Shown here piece by piece: positions 25,591-34,212 of a stretch of DNA of 64,000 bases. Position 1 is the first letter of the stretch. Each line of letters opens with the position of its first letter. This stretch comes from JBDHDH01 sp039591615 (GTDB lineage: Bacteria > Gemmatimonadota > Gemmatimonadetes > Gemmatimonadales > GWC2-71-9). The translations under genes were made by a program, and so were the position numbers. The notes under the pieces were generated by a model that was given only the letters and a program-made list of their open reading frames with translations, was not told the origin of the DNA and did no database searches. The stretch covers positions 7,348 through 71,347 of the forward strand of contig JBDHDH010000005.1 of NCBI GenBank assembly GCA_039591615.1, read 5' to 3'.

Positions 25591-25926
25591 ATGGTTGACG
25601 ATTTCGAAAGGGTGGCGTCGTTGGCCGACCTTCCCGACGAGACGCCCGTGGGTGTTGACCTGCAGAATGGGGACAGCGTGTGTCTGGTGAAGGTTCGTGG
25701 AGAGGTCTACGCCTTCGAGAATCGGTGCTCCCACGCCGAGTTCCCAATGAGCGACGGCGATATGGTTGACGATTACGTAATTGAATGTGGGCTGCACGGA
25801 GCTCAGTTCGACGTGCGAAGCGGGAAGGTCCTCGAGCTTCCTGCTACCGAGAACCTCCCTTGCTACGACGTGACAGTGGAAAACGGTGAAGTCTTGGTGC
25901 GGGCGAGGTACGGGAACCGAGGCTAG
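25591..25926 (+). CDS. Rieske [2Fe-2S] ferredoxin of the suf operon
   Basis: A 111-residue Rieske protein. The cluster motifs are C46-S-H48 in ENRCSHAEFPMSDG and C66-G-L-H69 in ECGLHGAQFDV. It resembles ferredoxin subunits of ring-hydroxylating dioxygenases, and such genes often end suf operons. The role there is not settled; it may carry electrons for cluster assembly. It follows sufU by 43 bp; GGGAG lies about 12 nt before the ATG. Confidence 0.93.
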   Translation: MVDDFERVASLADLPDETPVGVDLQNGDSVCLVKVRGEVYAFENRCSHAEFPMSDGDMVDDYVIECGLHGAQFDVRSGKVLELPATENLPCYDVTVENGEVLVRARYGNRG

Positions 25927-26703
25927 TCAGCTAGTGCGCAGCGCCTTCGCCCGGCACTCCTCGGCGAACCTCATCACATCATCGCGGGGCAGAGTGGCCA
26001 CGACGGCCCTGGCCAACCCGCCCTCTTGCCAGAGCGCCAGCTCGTAGCCGTCAGCGGATTGAGCCACGATCTTGTCCCAATCGACCTGGCTGCCCATGAT
26101 TTCCCCAGAGGAGAGGGCGTAGTAGGTCACTGGGTGATCACGATACATGTAAGAAATGGCTGCTACGCGTTGACCGCCCAGGTCGACCACGCGGCCCCCA
26201 AGCAGTGTCGCGTCGTCGATCTGGGGGATGTCCACAGAATAGTCGACGCGTGCCGCGAACCACTGGTACAACGCTCGGCGATCTGACGTCGTCGTGAAGG
26301 CGTCGGTTGTCTGAAGGGGCTCTTCGAGGACTGGACGTGACGCGTGCTCCACGAGGGGCCGGGCGACCCGATCCGGAATCTCCGGCGAGTTCAGCATTAG
26401 CACGAGAGCTGCGGCGGCGGCCACCAGCACGCCCCCACCCGCCACCCAGGCACTTTTACGACGTGGCCCCCGTGCCTGCGCAGCTTCTTGCGCGATCGCC
26501 CGCTCCACCCGCTGGCGCAACGCATGAGGGGCCTGGGCGGAACTCAACCGGCGCAGGCGCCTACTCAGAACTTGCTGCGTGGCGAAGAACTCCCGACAGG
26601 CCGCGCACCCCTCAACATGTGCGAATGCCTCCGCGAATTCTGGAGTGGCGGGTCGCGGACCGGGCTCTGGCCACAGGGCCAAACGAACGTCTTCACAACG
26701 CAT
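25927..26703 (-). CDS. Anti-sigma factor-like protein with zinc-finger (zf-HC2) domain
   Basis: About 258 residues. The N-terminal HxxxCxxC (His29, Cys33, Cys36 in AHVEGCAACREFF) with an upstream Cys3 is the zinc-bound anti-sigma domain. A single TM helix follows at about residues 92-112 (VLVAAAAALVLML), then an extracytoplasmic domain. No ECF sigma gene is adjacent, so the partner is unknown. The ATG at 26703 has AGAGG 9 nt upstream; the longer open frame upstream is not needed. It is convergent with the Rieske gene, directly abutting it. Confidence 0.75.
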   Translation of the reverse strand: MRCEDVRLALWPEPGPRPATPEFAEAFAHVEGCAACREFFATQQVLSRRLRRLSSAQAPHALRQRVERAIAQEAAQARGPRRKSAWVAGGGVLVAAAAALVLMLNSPEIPDRVARPLVEHASRPVLEEPLQTTDAFTTTSDRRALYQWFAARVDYSVDIPQIDDATLLGGRVVDLGGQRVAAISYMYRDHPVTYYALSSGEIMGSQVDWDKIVAQSADGYELALWQEGGLARAVVATLPRDDVMRFAEECRAKALRTS

Positions 26704-26942
26704 TGTGAGCAAACCTCTTAGGTGTGACTCCCTGGCCGGCAGGCGGCCCGAATGAAAGGCCGAGATCCGGAACGACATGGGCCAATCCCGTAACCGACGA
26801 CACAATACCCGCTTAGGAGAACCAAGAGAGCCGCCGGCAGGTTCCCCACACCGCAAGCAGGGCGAATTGGAAGACCGTGCACGTGATGTGCCGAGCCATT
26901 ATCCTAAATCCCCGAACACGGGCGGGCCAGGCGGTCCATCAT

Positions 26943-27920
26943 ATGAAGACCAATATGCACGATAACCTCGACGTCATCCGGCTGCGGGGCGTGACCAAGC
27001 GCTTCACAGGGCACACGGCCGTTCGTGCTCTTTCCCTCGGCGTGCCAGAGGGCGCAGTCTACGGCCTTCTGGGGCCAAACGGCGCAGGCAAAACGACGAC
27101 GATTCGCATGATACTCAGCATCATTGTTCCGGATACGGGGACGATCGAGCTGTTTGGCCAGGAAGGATCGGGCCGAGATGTGAGCCATCGCATCGGGTAC
27201 CTCCCCGAGGAACGCGGCCTCTATCGAAAGATGCGAGTGCTCGACCTCCTTGTCTTCCTCGCTGAAACCAAGGGCGTCCACCGGCGCCAGGCTCGGGCGG
27301 AAGGTGAGCGCTGGTTGGGCAAGCTGGGCCTCGAGGAATGGGCTCGGAGGAAAGTCGACGAGCTCTCCAAGGGCATGCAGCAGAAAGTGCAGTTCATTTC
27401 CACCGTGCTTCACCGGCCCGATCTGCTCGTCCTTGACGAGCCGTTCGCCGGACTCGATCCAGTGAACGCGCAGGTCATGAAAGACACGGTCGTGGAGCTC
27501 GCCCAGAGCGGGACAACGGTGCTGTTCTCGACCCACATCATGGAGCAGGCGGAGAAGCTCTGCGACGCGGTCTGCATCATTGCTCAGGGGGAAAAGGTCG
27601 TGGACGGGTCACTTACGGAGGTGAAGCGTCGGCATGGCGGTCGGCACATCATCGTCGCCGTGGAACGGGGAGGCAGCGCGGTGGATCGCGCACTCCGGGA
27701 TCCCCTCACGGTGGCCAAGGTGGACAACTACGGCCAATACGCCGAAGTGGAGTTGACGCCGACCGGAGATCCCCAGCAGTTGTTGCGCGGTCTCGTGGGT
27801 TCGGGAGCCAATGTGACACGCTTCGAGATTACCGAGCCTTCTCTCCACAAGATCTTCATCGACCTCGTCAGCGGGGACGGCGAAGGTGCCGCACGCCCGC
27901 CAGGCCAGAGCCATGCATAA
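26943..27920 (+). CDS. ABC transporter ATP-binding protein (NatA-like)
   Basis: About 325 residues. Walker A is GPNGAGKTTTIRM, the signature is ELSKGMQQKVQF, Walker B is LLVLDEPFAGLDPVN, and the H-loop is STHIMEQAE. A C-terminal ~90-residue extension, as in NatA/DUF4162 proteins, follows. It pairs with the next gene, which overlaps it by 8 bp. Starts at 26943 or 26955 both fit the family. The 239 bp upstream is non-coding and shared with the divergent anti-sigma gene. Confidence 0.92.
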   Translation: MKTNMHDNLDVIRLRGVTKRFTGHTAVRALSLGVPEGAVYGLLGPNGAGKTTTIRMILSIIVPDTGTIELFGQEGSGRDVSHRIGYLPEERGLYRKMRVLDLLVFLAETKGVHRRQARAEGERWLGKLGLEEWARRKVDELSKGMQQKVQFISTVLHRPDLLVLDEPFAGLDPVNAQVMKDTVVELAQSGTTVLFSTHIMEQAEKLCDAVCIIAQGEKVVDGSLTEVKRRHGGRHIIVAVERGGSAVDRALRDPLTVAKVDNYGQYAEVELTPTGDPQQLLRGLVGSGANVTRFEITEPSLHKIFIDLVSGDGEGAARPPGQSHA

Positions 27921-29187
27921 GGTCTGGGTGGTGATGCGCAGAGAGTTTGTTGAGCGGGTCCGCAACAAGTGGTTCGTGATTTCTACGGTAGTGGGTCCGC
28001 TCGTCATGGCGGTCTTCATTTTCTTGCCTTTCATCCTCGCTGAGTCTGATGGGGGACATCGGTCCGTCGTCGTCGTCGATCTCACGAGTGATGAGTTCGG
28101 GTTACGCGTCACGAACGTGTTCAGCATGGCTGGCTCGATGTCGGTCTCCCGACTGACCGTGCAACCCGATCGCCTGACGGCGGTGGGGGACTCGTTGGCT
28201 GGCCTGGTTGGGATGAAGGATCTCGATGGGTTCCTCATCGTCACCGATACGACGGTCGAAGCTGGACAGGCGGAGTATCGCGGGTCGAATGTGTCCTCGC
28301 TCACCGATATGCGGGTTCTCGAACGCCTGTTGCGAGAGGTCGTGCTGGTGGAGCGTTTGAAGCGCGTGGGCGTGGATCCCGCAGCGGTGGCACGGGCGCA
28401 GACCCCTGTGCTGCTGCGCACGGTGGGCATTCGGGGTGGGCGGGTCACTGAGGATTCCGGCGCGTCCACCTTCTTGCTCGGCTACATCATGTGGTTCATC
28501 CTCTACATGGCCATCCTGCTCTATGGGCTGCAGGTGATGGGATCCGTGGTGGAGGAGAAGAACTCACGAGTCATCGAAGTGCTGGTGTCGAGTCTCCGGC
28601 CGTTCCAACTGCTGGCAGGCAAGGTGGGAGGTGTCGGGGGCGTGGGCTTGTTCCAGTTGCTGATCTGGGGTGGCGCCGCCCGACTTCTGCTCACGCAGCG
28701 GACGCGGCTTGCTGAGGTCGTGGGGCTCCAAATGGGTACCGGGCAGTCCATCACGTTACCCTCAATTCCGATCGACCTGATTTCTGTGTGCCTGTTGTAT
28801 TTTCTCCTCGGGTATTTCCTCTACGCCGCGATGTTCGCAGCGGTGGGCGCGATGTCGAGTACGGAGGCTGAGGCGCGACAGGCCCAGACACCGGTCGTGA
28901 TGCTGCTTGCGATTCCAGCCATCATGCTCATTGCTGTGCTGGATAACCCGGACGGATCGCTGGCTGTTGTCCTATCGCTCGTGCCCTTCTCCTCCCCAAT
29001 CGCCATGCCGGTGCGGTGGGCTGCGACCGAGGTGCCACTCATCGAGTTGGGCCTTTCGGTCGCATTGGTCGGTTTTATGCTGGTAGCCACAACCTGGCTT
29101 GCTGCGCGTATCTACCGAGTCGGGATTCTCATGTACGGAAGGCGGCCTGGTCTGAGAGAGCTGGTTCGCTGGGTCCGAACCCCATAG
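27913..29187 (+). CDS. ABC transporter permease (NatB-like)
   Basis: About 424 residues of the ABC-2 type. One N-terminal TM helix (VISTVVGPLVMAVFIFLPFI) is followed by a ~150-residue extracytoplasmic domain. About five TM helices then begin at the LGYIMWFILYMAILLYGLQV block, with VVEEKNSRVIEVLVSSL on the cytoplasmic side. NatAB-type exporters move sodium or peptides; the substrate is unknown here. The ATG at 27913 overlaps the ATPase gene. Confidence 0.9.
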   Translation: MHKVWVVMRREFVERVRNKWFVISTVVGPLVMAVFIFLPFILAESDGGHRSVVVVDLTSDEFGLRVTNVFSMAGSMSVSRLTVQPDRLTAVGDSLAGLVGMKDLDGFLIVTDTTVEAGQAEYRGSNVSSLTDMRVLERLLREVVLVERLKRVGVDPAAVARAQTPVLLRTVGIRGGRVTEDSGASTFLLGYIMWFILYMAILLYGLQVMGSVVEEKNSRVIEVLVSSLRPFQLLAGKVGGVGGVGLFQLLIWGGAARLLLTQRTRLAEVVGLQMGTGQSITLPSIPIDLISVCLLYFLLGYFLYAAMFAAVGAMSSTEAEARQAQTPVVMLLAIPAIMLIAVLDNPDGSLAVVLSLVPFSSPIAMPVRWAATEVPLIELGLSVALVGFMLVATTWLAARIYRVGILMYGRRPGLRELVRWVRTP

Positions 29188-29208
29188 CCACACACTGATA
29201 CGGTCGGA

Positions 29209-29238
29209 GTCATCCCGCGTTTGCTCTCCGCGGATGAC
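29209..29238 (+). terminator. Hairpin between the ABC exporter operon and mnmG
   Basis: GTCATCC(C)GCG pairs with CGCGGATGAC around a 9-nt loop with one bulged C. A weak pyrimidine stretch (CTCTTT) follows. It is a likely terminator of the ABC operon, and it also reaches the mnmG -35. Confidence 0.4.
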
Positions 29239-29262
29239 ACGCTCTTTGCTGCCCGCTAGTTT
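29234..29262 (+). promoter_or_regulatory. mnmG promoter (-35 ATGACA, 17 bp, -10 TAGTTT)
   Basis: ATGACA (29234-29239) is five of six to TTGACA. A 17-bp spacer and TAGTTT (29257-29262) follow, and the mnmG ATG is 8 nt on with no Shine-Dalgarno. This fits a leaderless or near-leaderless transcript. Confidence 0.5.
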
Positions 29263-29270
29263 AGAACGCC

Positions 29271-31148
29271 ATGTCGATTGCGTACGATGTCATCGTCGTC
29301 GGCGGCGGGCACGCGGGCGCGGAAGCGGCCACGGCCGCGGCCCGACTGGGCGCCCGGACACTCGTCATCACTGCCAATCTCGAAACCGTTGGCCAGATGT
29401 CGTGCAATCCGGCCATCGGTGGGGTGGCGAAGGGGACGGTGGTCCGGGAGGTTGATGCCCTCGGTGGCGTGATGGGCCGGGCGGCGGATAGGGCGACGAT
29501 CCAGTTCCGGATGTTGAACCGCTCCAAGGGTCCGGCCGTGTGGGCGCCGCGGGCTCAGTGTGACCGCGGTCTCTATCGACGGGCTGTCCGAGAGCTCCTC
29601 GAGGCGCGGGACAACCTCGAGCTCCTGCAGAGTACGGTCGAGGCTTTGGTCCTCGAGCGCGAAGCCGTTGCCGGTGTCAGGACCGCAGACGGGCAGAGTA
29701 TCACCGCGCGCGCCGTCGTTCTCACCACGGGGACGTTTCTCCGGGGTCGGATCCACGTGGGGACACGCACACAGATTGGGGCCGGGCGTGCGGGCGACCC
29801 CCCGACGGTTGCCCTTGCTGAGCAACTCGAAGGGTTGGGGCTCGAGGTAGATCGGTTCAAGACCGGGACGCCACCCAGGATCGACGGCCGGTCGGTGGAT
29901 TTCGCGAAGCTCGAACGGCAGAACGGGGAGATGCCGACGTATCGCCTCTCTGCCTACCAGCGTTCGGAACGTCCGGCGCAGCGCCCTTGCTGGATTACCT
30001 GGGCCGCCGCCCCCGTGCGCGAGATCATCGAGAATCACCTCCATGAGTCGGCACTGTACGGCGGAGCGATCGCGGGCCGAGGTCCACGCTATTGTCCTTC
30101 CATCGAGGACAAGATCGTCAAGTTTCCGAATGCGGAACGGCACCAGATCTTCCTGGAGCCCGAGGGACTCGAGACCACAGAGCTGTATGTCAACGGGCTC
30201 TCGACGTCGCTCCCCGTCCAGGTGCAGCGGGCCTTCCTGCAGGCGGTGCCTGGCCTCGAGCGTGCGCGGATGACCCGCGCTGGGTACGCAATCGAATACG
30301 ACTACTACCCTCCTCGACAACTCACGCCGTGGCTGGAGGCTAAGGCGATCGAGCGCCTGTTCTTCGCCGGGCAGATCAATGGGACCACTGGGTATGAGGA
30401 AGCGGCCGGCCAGGGAGTCGTTGCCGGAGTCAATGCGGTCCGCCGTGTCCGTGGAGAGGAACCAGTCGTGCTGGGCCGGGACGATGCGTATATCGGGGTC
30501 CTCGTCGATGATCTCGTGACGAGGGGCGTCGATGAGCCATATCGTCTGTTCACCTCGCGTGCCGAGTTCCGGTTGCTCTTGAGGCAGGATAATGCTCTGC
30601 GACGCCTTGGCCCGCGTGCGGAATCGCTTGGTATGCTCTCAGCAGAGGAAACGGAACGGCTCGTAACCCGAATAAAAACCGAAGACCATATCCTGAGCCT
30701 TGCCCAAAACTCGACCTTGATGGCAGAGGATGCGAACGCGGTACTGGTCGCGGTGGGAGAGAAGCCTGTCCGGGACTCACAGAGGGTCGCGGACCTGGCG
30801 CGTCGTCCCCGGGTGGGCCTGGCACAGCTCCTGAGCGCAGCGCGATCTGATCTGCCGGCCCAGAGCGAGGACGCGTGGATGTCGGCAGAGATCGAGATCA
30901 AATACGCCGGGTATTTACAGCGGGAGCGGGATGCCGCCAAGAAACTCCTCGAGCTACTGGACTTTGATCTCCCACGGGAACTTCCCTACCTTGAGCTTCA
31001 GAGCCTTAGCACCGAGGCGCGGCAGAAGTTGGACGGCACGCGGCCCACGTCCCTGGCGCAAGCTGCACGGATCCCAGGTGTGTCTCCAAGCGACCTCCAG
31101 AACCTGGTCTTGGAAGTAATCCGTCGCCGGAAGTCGGCTGCGGCGTAG
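29271..31148 (+). CDS. mnmG: tRNA uridine-5-carboxymethylaminomethyl modification enzyme MnmG
   Basis: A 625-residue FAD-dependent enzyme, full length. The dinucleotide fold VGGGHAGAEAATAAARLG is at the N-terminus. CNPAIGGVAKGTVVREVDAL and FAGQINGTTGYEEAAGQG are family signatures. The C-terminal helical domain binds MnmE and tRNA. With MnmE it modifies U34 of tRNAs. It stands upstream of parAB, the classical gidA-par order, but without rsmG between. Confidence 0.98.
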   Translation: MSIAYDVIVVGGGHAGAEAATAAARLGARTLVITANLETVGQMSCNPAIGGVAKGTVVREVDALGGVMGRAADRATIQFRMLNRSKGPAVWAPRAQCDRGLYRRAVRELLEARDNLELLQSTVEALVLEREAVAGVRTADGQSITARAVVLTTGTFLRGRIHVGTRTQIGAGRAGDPPTVALAEQLEGLGLEVDRFKTGTPPRIDGRSVDFAKLERQNGEMPTYRLSAYQRSERPAQRPCWITWAAAPVREIIENHLHESALYGGAIAGRGPRYCPSIEDKIVKFPNAERHQIFLEPEGLETTELYVNGLSTSLPVQVQRAFLQAVPGLERARMTRAGYAIEYDYYPPRQLTPWLEAKAIERLFFAGQINGTTGYEEAAGQGVVAGVNAVRRVRGEEPVVLGRDDAYIGVLVDDLVTRGVDEPYRLFTSRAEFRLLLRQDNALRRLGPRAESLGMLSAEETERLVTRIKTEDHILSLAQNSTLMAEDANAVLVAVGEKPVRDSQRVADLARRPRVGLAQLLSAARSDLPAQSEDAWMSAEIEIKYAGYLQRERDAAKKLLELLDFDLPRELPYLELQSLSTEARQKLDGTRPTSLAQAARIPGVSPSDLQNLVLEVIRRRKSAAA

Positions 31149-31267
31149 ACGCGTTGGCCCTGGTGGCATGGGCTCGGTGCTCACGCCACCGCTTCCGACA
31201 GCGGCGACCCCTGCTTTCCCGGCCACAACTCTCCCGCCACGACGAGCGGTCAGCTTGCATTTCTGCC

Positions 31268-31283
31268 TGTTTCACGTGAAACC
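31268..31283. promoter_or_regulatory. parS centromere site 1
   Basis: TGTTTCACGTGAAACC matches the bacterial parS consensus TGTTNCACGTGAAACA at all but the last base. It lies 443 bp upstream of parA, where ParB sites are expected. Confidence 0.9.
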
Positions 31284-31543
31284 GGTTGGAGATCGCCTGC
31301 CTCGACATACGAGCGGCTTCGGTCTGAACGTCGTGGAGGCGCACCGTGCGGGCCTCCGGGCTCGCCGGCCGGGAGCGCGATCCGCGCAGCGCTGCGCTGT
31401 GGTGCTTCGTTTGCCGTCTCCGACGTCGGATTCGCGAATCGCTTCTGCTCATCTTACTCTCGTTGGATATCGGCTCTTTCGTGTTCGCGATTCCCTCTCG
31501 CTGAGCGAGCGCGAGCCGCGATGGGTCTGCTGGAGCGCCCGGT

Positions 31544-31559
31544 CGTTTCACATGAAACC
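31544..31559. promoter_or_regulatory. parS-like site 2
   Basis: CGTTTCACATGAAACC keeps the GTTTCAC...TGAAAC arms of parS but has CACATG instead of CACGTG at the centre and a C at position 1. It is probably a weaker ParB site, 260 bp from the first. Confidence 0.65.
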
Positions 31560-31618
31560 TTAGCCCACCAATTGCGCAAACGTCCCGAAGGTCACAAGTT
31601 CTCTGGCACTGAGGGTGC

Positions 31619-31624
31619 TATACT
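31619..31624 (+). promoter_or_regulatory. -10-like hexamer upstream of parA
   Basis: TATACT is close to the TATAAT consensus, about 87 bp before the parA ATG. No good -35 is found at 16-18 bp. parA, unlike several neighbours, also has an RBS (GAGGTCAG). Confidence 0.35.
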
Positions 31625-31710
31625 CGATGTAAGGCCCGGAGATCTCAGCCCAAGCCCGACTCACGTCACATCCGTGTAAGTCTTTTTTTGGCAATCGCTT
31701 ACGAGGTCAG

Positions 31711-32532
31711 ATGGGTAGAGTAATTGCAATAGCCAACCAAAAAGGTGGGGTGGGCAAGACGACGACGGCGGTCAACCTCGCAGCGTCGTTGGCCGCTGCC
31801 GAGCGATCGACGCTACTGATTGACGGAGACCCCCAGGCCAACGCGACAAGTGGCATTGGAGCACGGGCTGAGAATATCGGCTATACCCTTTACGATAGCC
31901 TTATCGCCGATGTGCCGCTCGGGGAAACTGTGCTGCGACAGGTGGGATTCCCGCGCCTCGACGTGGTGCCCGCCACGCAAGACCTGGTTGGCGCGGAGCT
32001 CGAGCTCGTGGGTCGGCCGCAGCGCGAGTCCATGATGCGGCGCAAGTTGGCTTCTTTTCGTGACCGGTACGAATTCGTCCTTATTGACTGTCCGCCCTCG
32101 CTCGGCCTGCTCACGTTGAACATGCTCACCGCTGCGGATTCAGTGCTGATCCCTATTCAATGTGAGTACTACGCCCTCGAGGGGCTCTCGCAACTTCTCA
32201 ACACGATCCGGTTAGTACAGCAGAATTGCAATGCATCCCTCGCCATCGAAGGTGTACTGCTCACCATGTACGACGCGCGCCTGAACCTCTCGCGTCAGGT
32301 CGGCGCTGAAGCCAAAGAGTATTTCGGCGGGAAAGTCTACCGAACCGCCATCCCGCGCAACGTTCGTCTCGCAGAAGCTCCGAGCTTCGGGAAACCAATC
32401 ATCCTCTATGATGTCCAGTCGGTGGGAGCCAAGAGTTACCTGGCACTCGCGCAGGAACTCCTGCGGCGGATCGAAGCAAGCGAGGTCGCACCATCCACCG
32501 ACGTGGCGGCACCCGCAAGGGCGTTGGTGTGA
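31711..32532 (+). CDS. parA: Chromosome partitioning ATPase ParA (Soj)
   Basis: A 273-residue Walker-type ATPase. The deviant Walker A is KGGVGKTTTAVNLAAS, the A' box is LLIDGDPQANATSG, and Walker B is FVLIDCPPSLGLLT. It is the short chromosomal type with no N-terminal HTH. It moves ParB-parS complexes and so segregates the replication origin. GAGGT precedes the ATG. The stop overlaps parB by 4 bp. Confidence 0.97.
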   Translation: MGRVIAIANQKGGVGKTTTAVNLAASLAAAERSTLLIDGDPQANATSGIGARAENIGYTLYDSLIADVPLGETVLRQVGFPRLDVVPATQDLVGAELELVGRPQRESMMRRKLASFRDRYEFVLIDCPPSLGLLTLNMLTAADSVLIPIQCEYYALEGLSQLLNTIRLVQQNCNASLAIEGVLLTMYDARLNLSRQVGAEAKEYFGGKVYRTAIPRNVRLAEAPSFGKPIILYDVQSVGAKSYLALAQELLRRIEASEVAPSTDVAAPARALV

Positions 32533-33419
32533 CCACGCGGAGCGGACGAAAGCGACTCGGTCGAGGGCTCGAGGCGTTACTTGGCCCTCAGACCGTCGAG
32601 GCAGCTCGGCGCGAAGGTACCCTGCGTGAGATCCCTGTCGGCACAATCCAGCCCAATCCGTATCAACCACGCCGTGAGTTCGATTCAGCTGCCTTGGGTG
32701 AGCTTGCCGAGTCGATGCGTATCTCGGGGTTGCTACAACCTATCGTGGTACGGCCAAACGAAGACGGACCGTACGAGTTGATTGCCGGCGAACGGCGCTG
32801 GCGTGCTGCGCAGCAGCTCGGGTGGCAGCGAATCGGTGCAGTTGTCCGCGATGTCGATAATCGTACGCTCCTCACGTTCGCCCTGGTCGAAAACCTCCAG
32901 CGTGACGCGCTCTCACCCATCGACGAAGCTCGTGGCTACGCTCGCCTCATCGGTGAGTTTTCGGTGTCGCAGGCGGACGTGGGTGAACTCGTGGGAAGGG
33001 ATCGATCGACGGTCGCCAATGCTCTTCGCTTATTGAAGCTGCCCGAAACGGTTCAGGTGCTGGTTCACGCTGGGCGCCTCAGCACCGGCCATGCCCGTGC
33101 GCTGCTGGGACTCGAGGATTCCGCGCAGGTGACCCGCCTTGCGCGGATCGCAATGGAGCGACACCTGTCCGTACGCGAGCTCGAAGCCCTCGCCCGTGGC
33201 GGGCGCGCCCCGGAGAGGCGCCCCCGGACCAAACGTGGACAGCGTACCCTCGACGCGGCAACCCGACGCGTTGAGGACGCGTTGCGACGGCGGCTTCAAA
33301 CAGATGTCTTCGTCAGCAAACGCGGCAAGGAAGGTGGTCGAATCGCGATTAACTTCTATTCCAGCGACGATCTTGAGCGCCTGTTGGAGATTGTGCTTGG
33401 TGAGCGGTTCGACGGATGA
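32529..33419 (+). CDS. parB: Chromosome partitioning protein ParB (Spo0J)
   Basis: A 296-residue protein. The N-terminal CTPase/ParB domain has IQPNPYQPRREFD, LIAGERRWRAAQQLG and VENLQRDALSPIDEA. The HTH is SVSQADVGELVGRDRSTVANAL. The C-terminal dimerisation domain ends in ERLLEIVLGERFDG. It loads at parS and spreads as a clamp. The start is GTG at 32529, overlapping parA. Two parS sites lie 1.0-1.3 kb upstream. Confidence 0.97.
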   Translation: MTTRSGRKRLGRGLEALLGPQTVEAARREGTLREIPVGTIQPNPYQPRREFDSAALGELAESMRISGLLQPIVVRPNEDGPYELIAGERRWRAAQQLGWQRIGAVVRDVDNRTLLTFALVENLQRDALSPIDEARGYARLIGEFSVSQADVGELVGRDRSTVANALRLLKLPETVQVLVHAGRLSTGHARALLGLEDSAQVTRLARIAMERHLSVRELEALARGGRAPERRPRTKRGQRTLDAATRRVEDALRRRLQTDVFVSKRGKEGGRIAINFYSSDDLERLLEIVLGERFDG

Positions 33420-34210
33420 AGCACAGTCCGCGCGTCACGATCATGATCCATCGGGACGATGCTGTGGAATCGCGGTCCCTGCGCATTCCGGTTTGGGTAT
33501 TGCGGGCCGGCACGATCGCCGGTGGCGCGCTCTTCGTCTTCATCATCGTCGCGGCGATTCTCTACGGCCCGGTGACGCGCACGGCGGCCCGCGTCCCGGC
33601 CCTCAACCGAGAAATCGAAGCGCTCCGCGCCGAGGTGCAACAAGTTCGTGATCTCTCGGCGGCGTTGGAAGAAGTGGAAGCTCGCTACCAACAAGTCCGC
33701 ACTATGCTCGGCGGCGACGTCGTCCCGGATCGTGCGCGAGTGGATCGTTCTTACCCGACCGCTCCCCCGATTCTGGCCCGGGCGCCAGTGGGAGCGTCGC
33801 AGTACGTGACCGGACCCTCCCAACCGCGATACTGGCCGCTCGACGCTCCGGGGGTCATCACGCGGGGTGTTGCCGGCGAGGAGAGCGGTGCCGAATCTCA
33901 CCGAGGTCTCGACGTGGCCGTTCCGAGGGGAACGCCCATTCGGGCGGCTGGCGGTGGCCTCGTTGCCCAGGCGGGATCGGATCCGGAATACGGACTCTTC
34001 GTGCTCATCAATCATCCGGATGAGTATCAGAGCATGTACGGGCACGCATCGCGGATTTTGGTGGCACCCGGGGACACGGTGCAGCCGGGCCAGGTCATCG
34101 CATTGTCAGGGTCCACCGGTCGTTCCACGGCACCCCACCTTCACTTCGAGATTCGGAGCGCGGGTCGCAATGTCGATCCACGCTCGATGGTGACGCAGGA
34201 GGGTTTGTAG
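33416..34210 (+). CDS. Membrane-anchored M23 (LytM) family peptidase
   Basis: A 264-residue protein. A TM helix at about residues 25-48 is followed by a coiled coil (ALNREIEALRAEVQQVRDLS, then EEVEARYQQVR). The C-terminal M23 domain has HRGLDVAVPRGTP (His, Asp) and HLHFEIR (second zinc His). Such enzymes cut peptidoglycan cross-links or activate amidases. The ATG overlaps parB by 4 bp, and the bactofilin follows after 2 bp. This suggests coupled expression of segregation and cell-wall functions. Confidence 0.92.
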   Translation: MKHSPRVTIMIHRDDAVESRSLRIPVWVLRAGTIAGGALFVFIIVAAILYGPVTRTAARVPALNREIEALRAEVQQVRDLSAALEEVEARYQQVRTMLGGDVVPDRARVDRSYPTAPPILARAPVGASQYVTGPSQPRYWPLDAPGVITRGVAGEESGAESHRGLDVAVPRGTPIRAAGGGLVAQAGSDPEYGLFVLINHPDEYQSMYGHASRILVAPGDTVQPGQVIALSGSTGRSTAPHLHFEIRSAGRNVDPRSMVTQEGL

Positions 34211-34212
34211 CT

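Larger units (their letters stand above)
31149..31710. other. Non-coding region between mnmG and parA, holding two parS sites
   Basis: A stretch of 562 bp. In many bacteria rsmG (gidB) lies here. No reading frame in it encodes an RsmG-like or other recognisable protein. The frames that are open have no RBS, no known motif and arginine/serine-rich shadow composition. The region holds the two parS-like palindromes, a small CTCGC-TGA-GCGAG hairpin and a -10-like TATACT. A run of seven T near 31683 lies just before parA. Confidence 0.6.

Noticed and set aside
29256..30320. 354-codon frame antisense to mnmG
   Set aside because: Overlaps a certain gene throughout, has no recognisable domain and shows shadow-frame composition.
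31006..31563. Open frames on both strands in the mnmG-parA gap, considered as rsmG or a new gene
   Set aside because: No SAM-binding motif or any RsmG feature; Arg/Ser-rich shadow-type sequence; the stretch holds parS sites instead.
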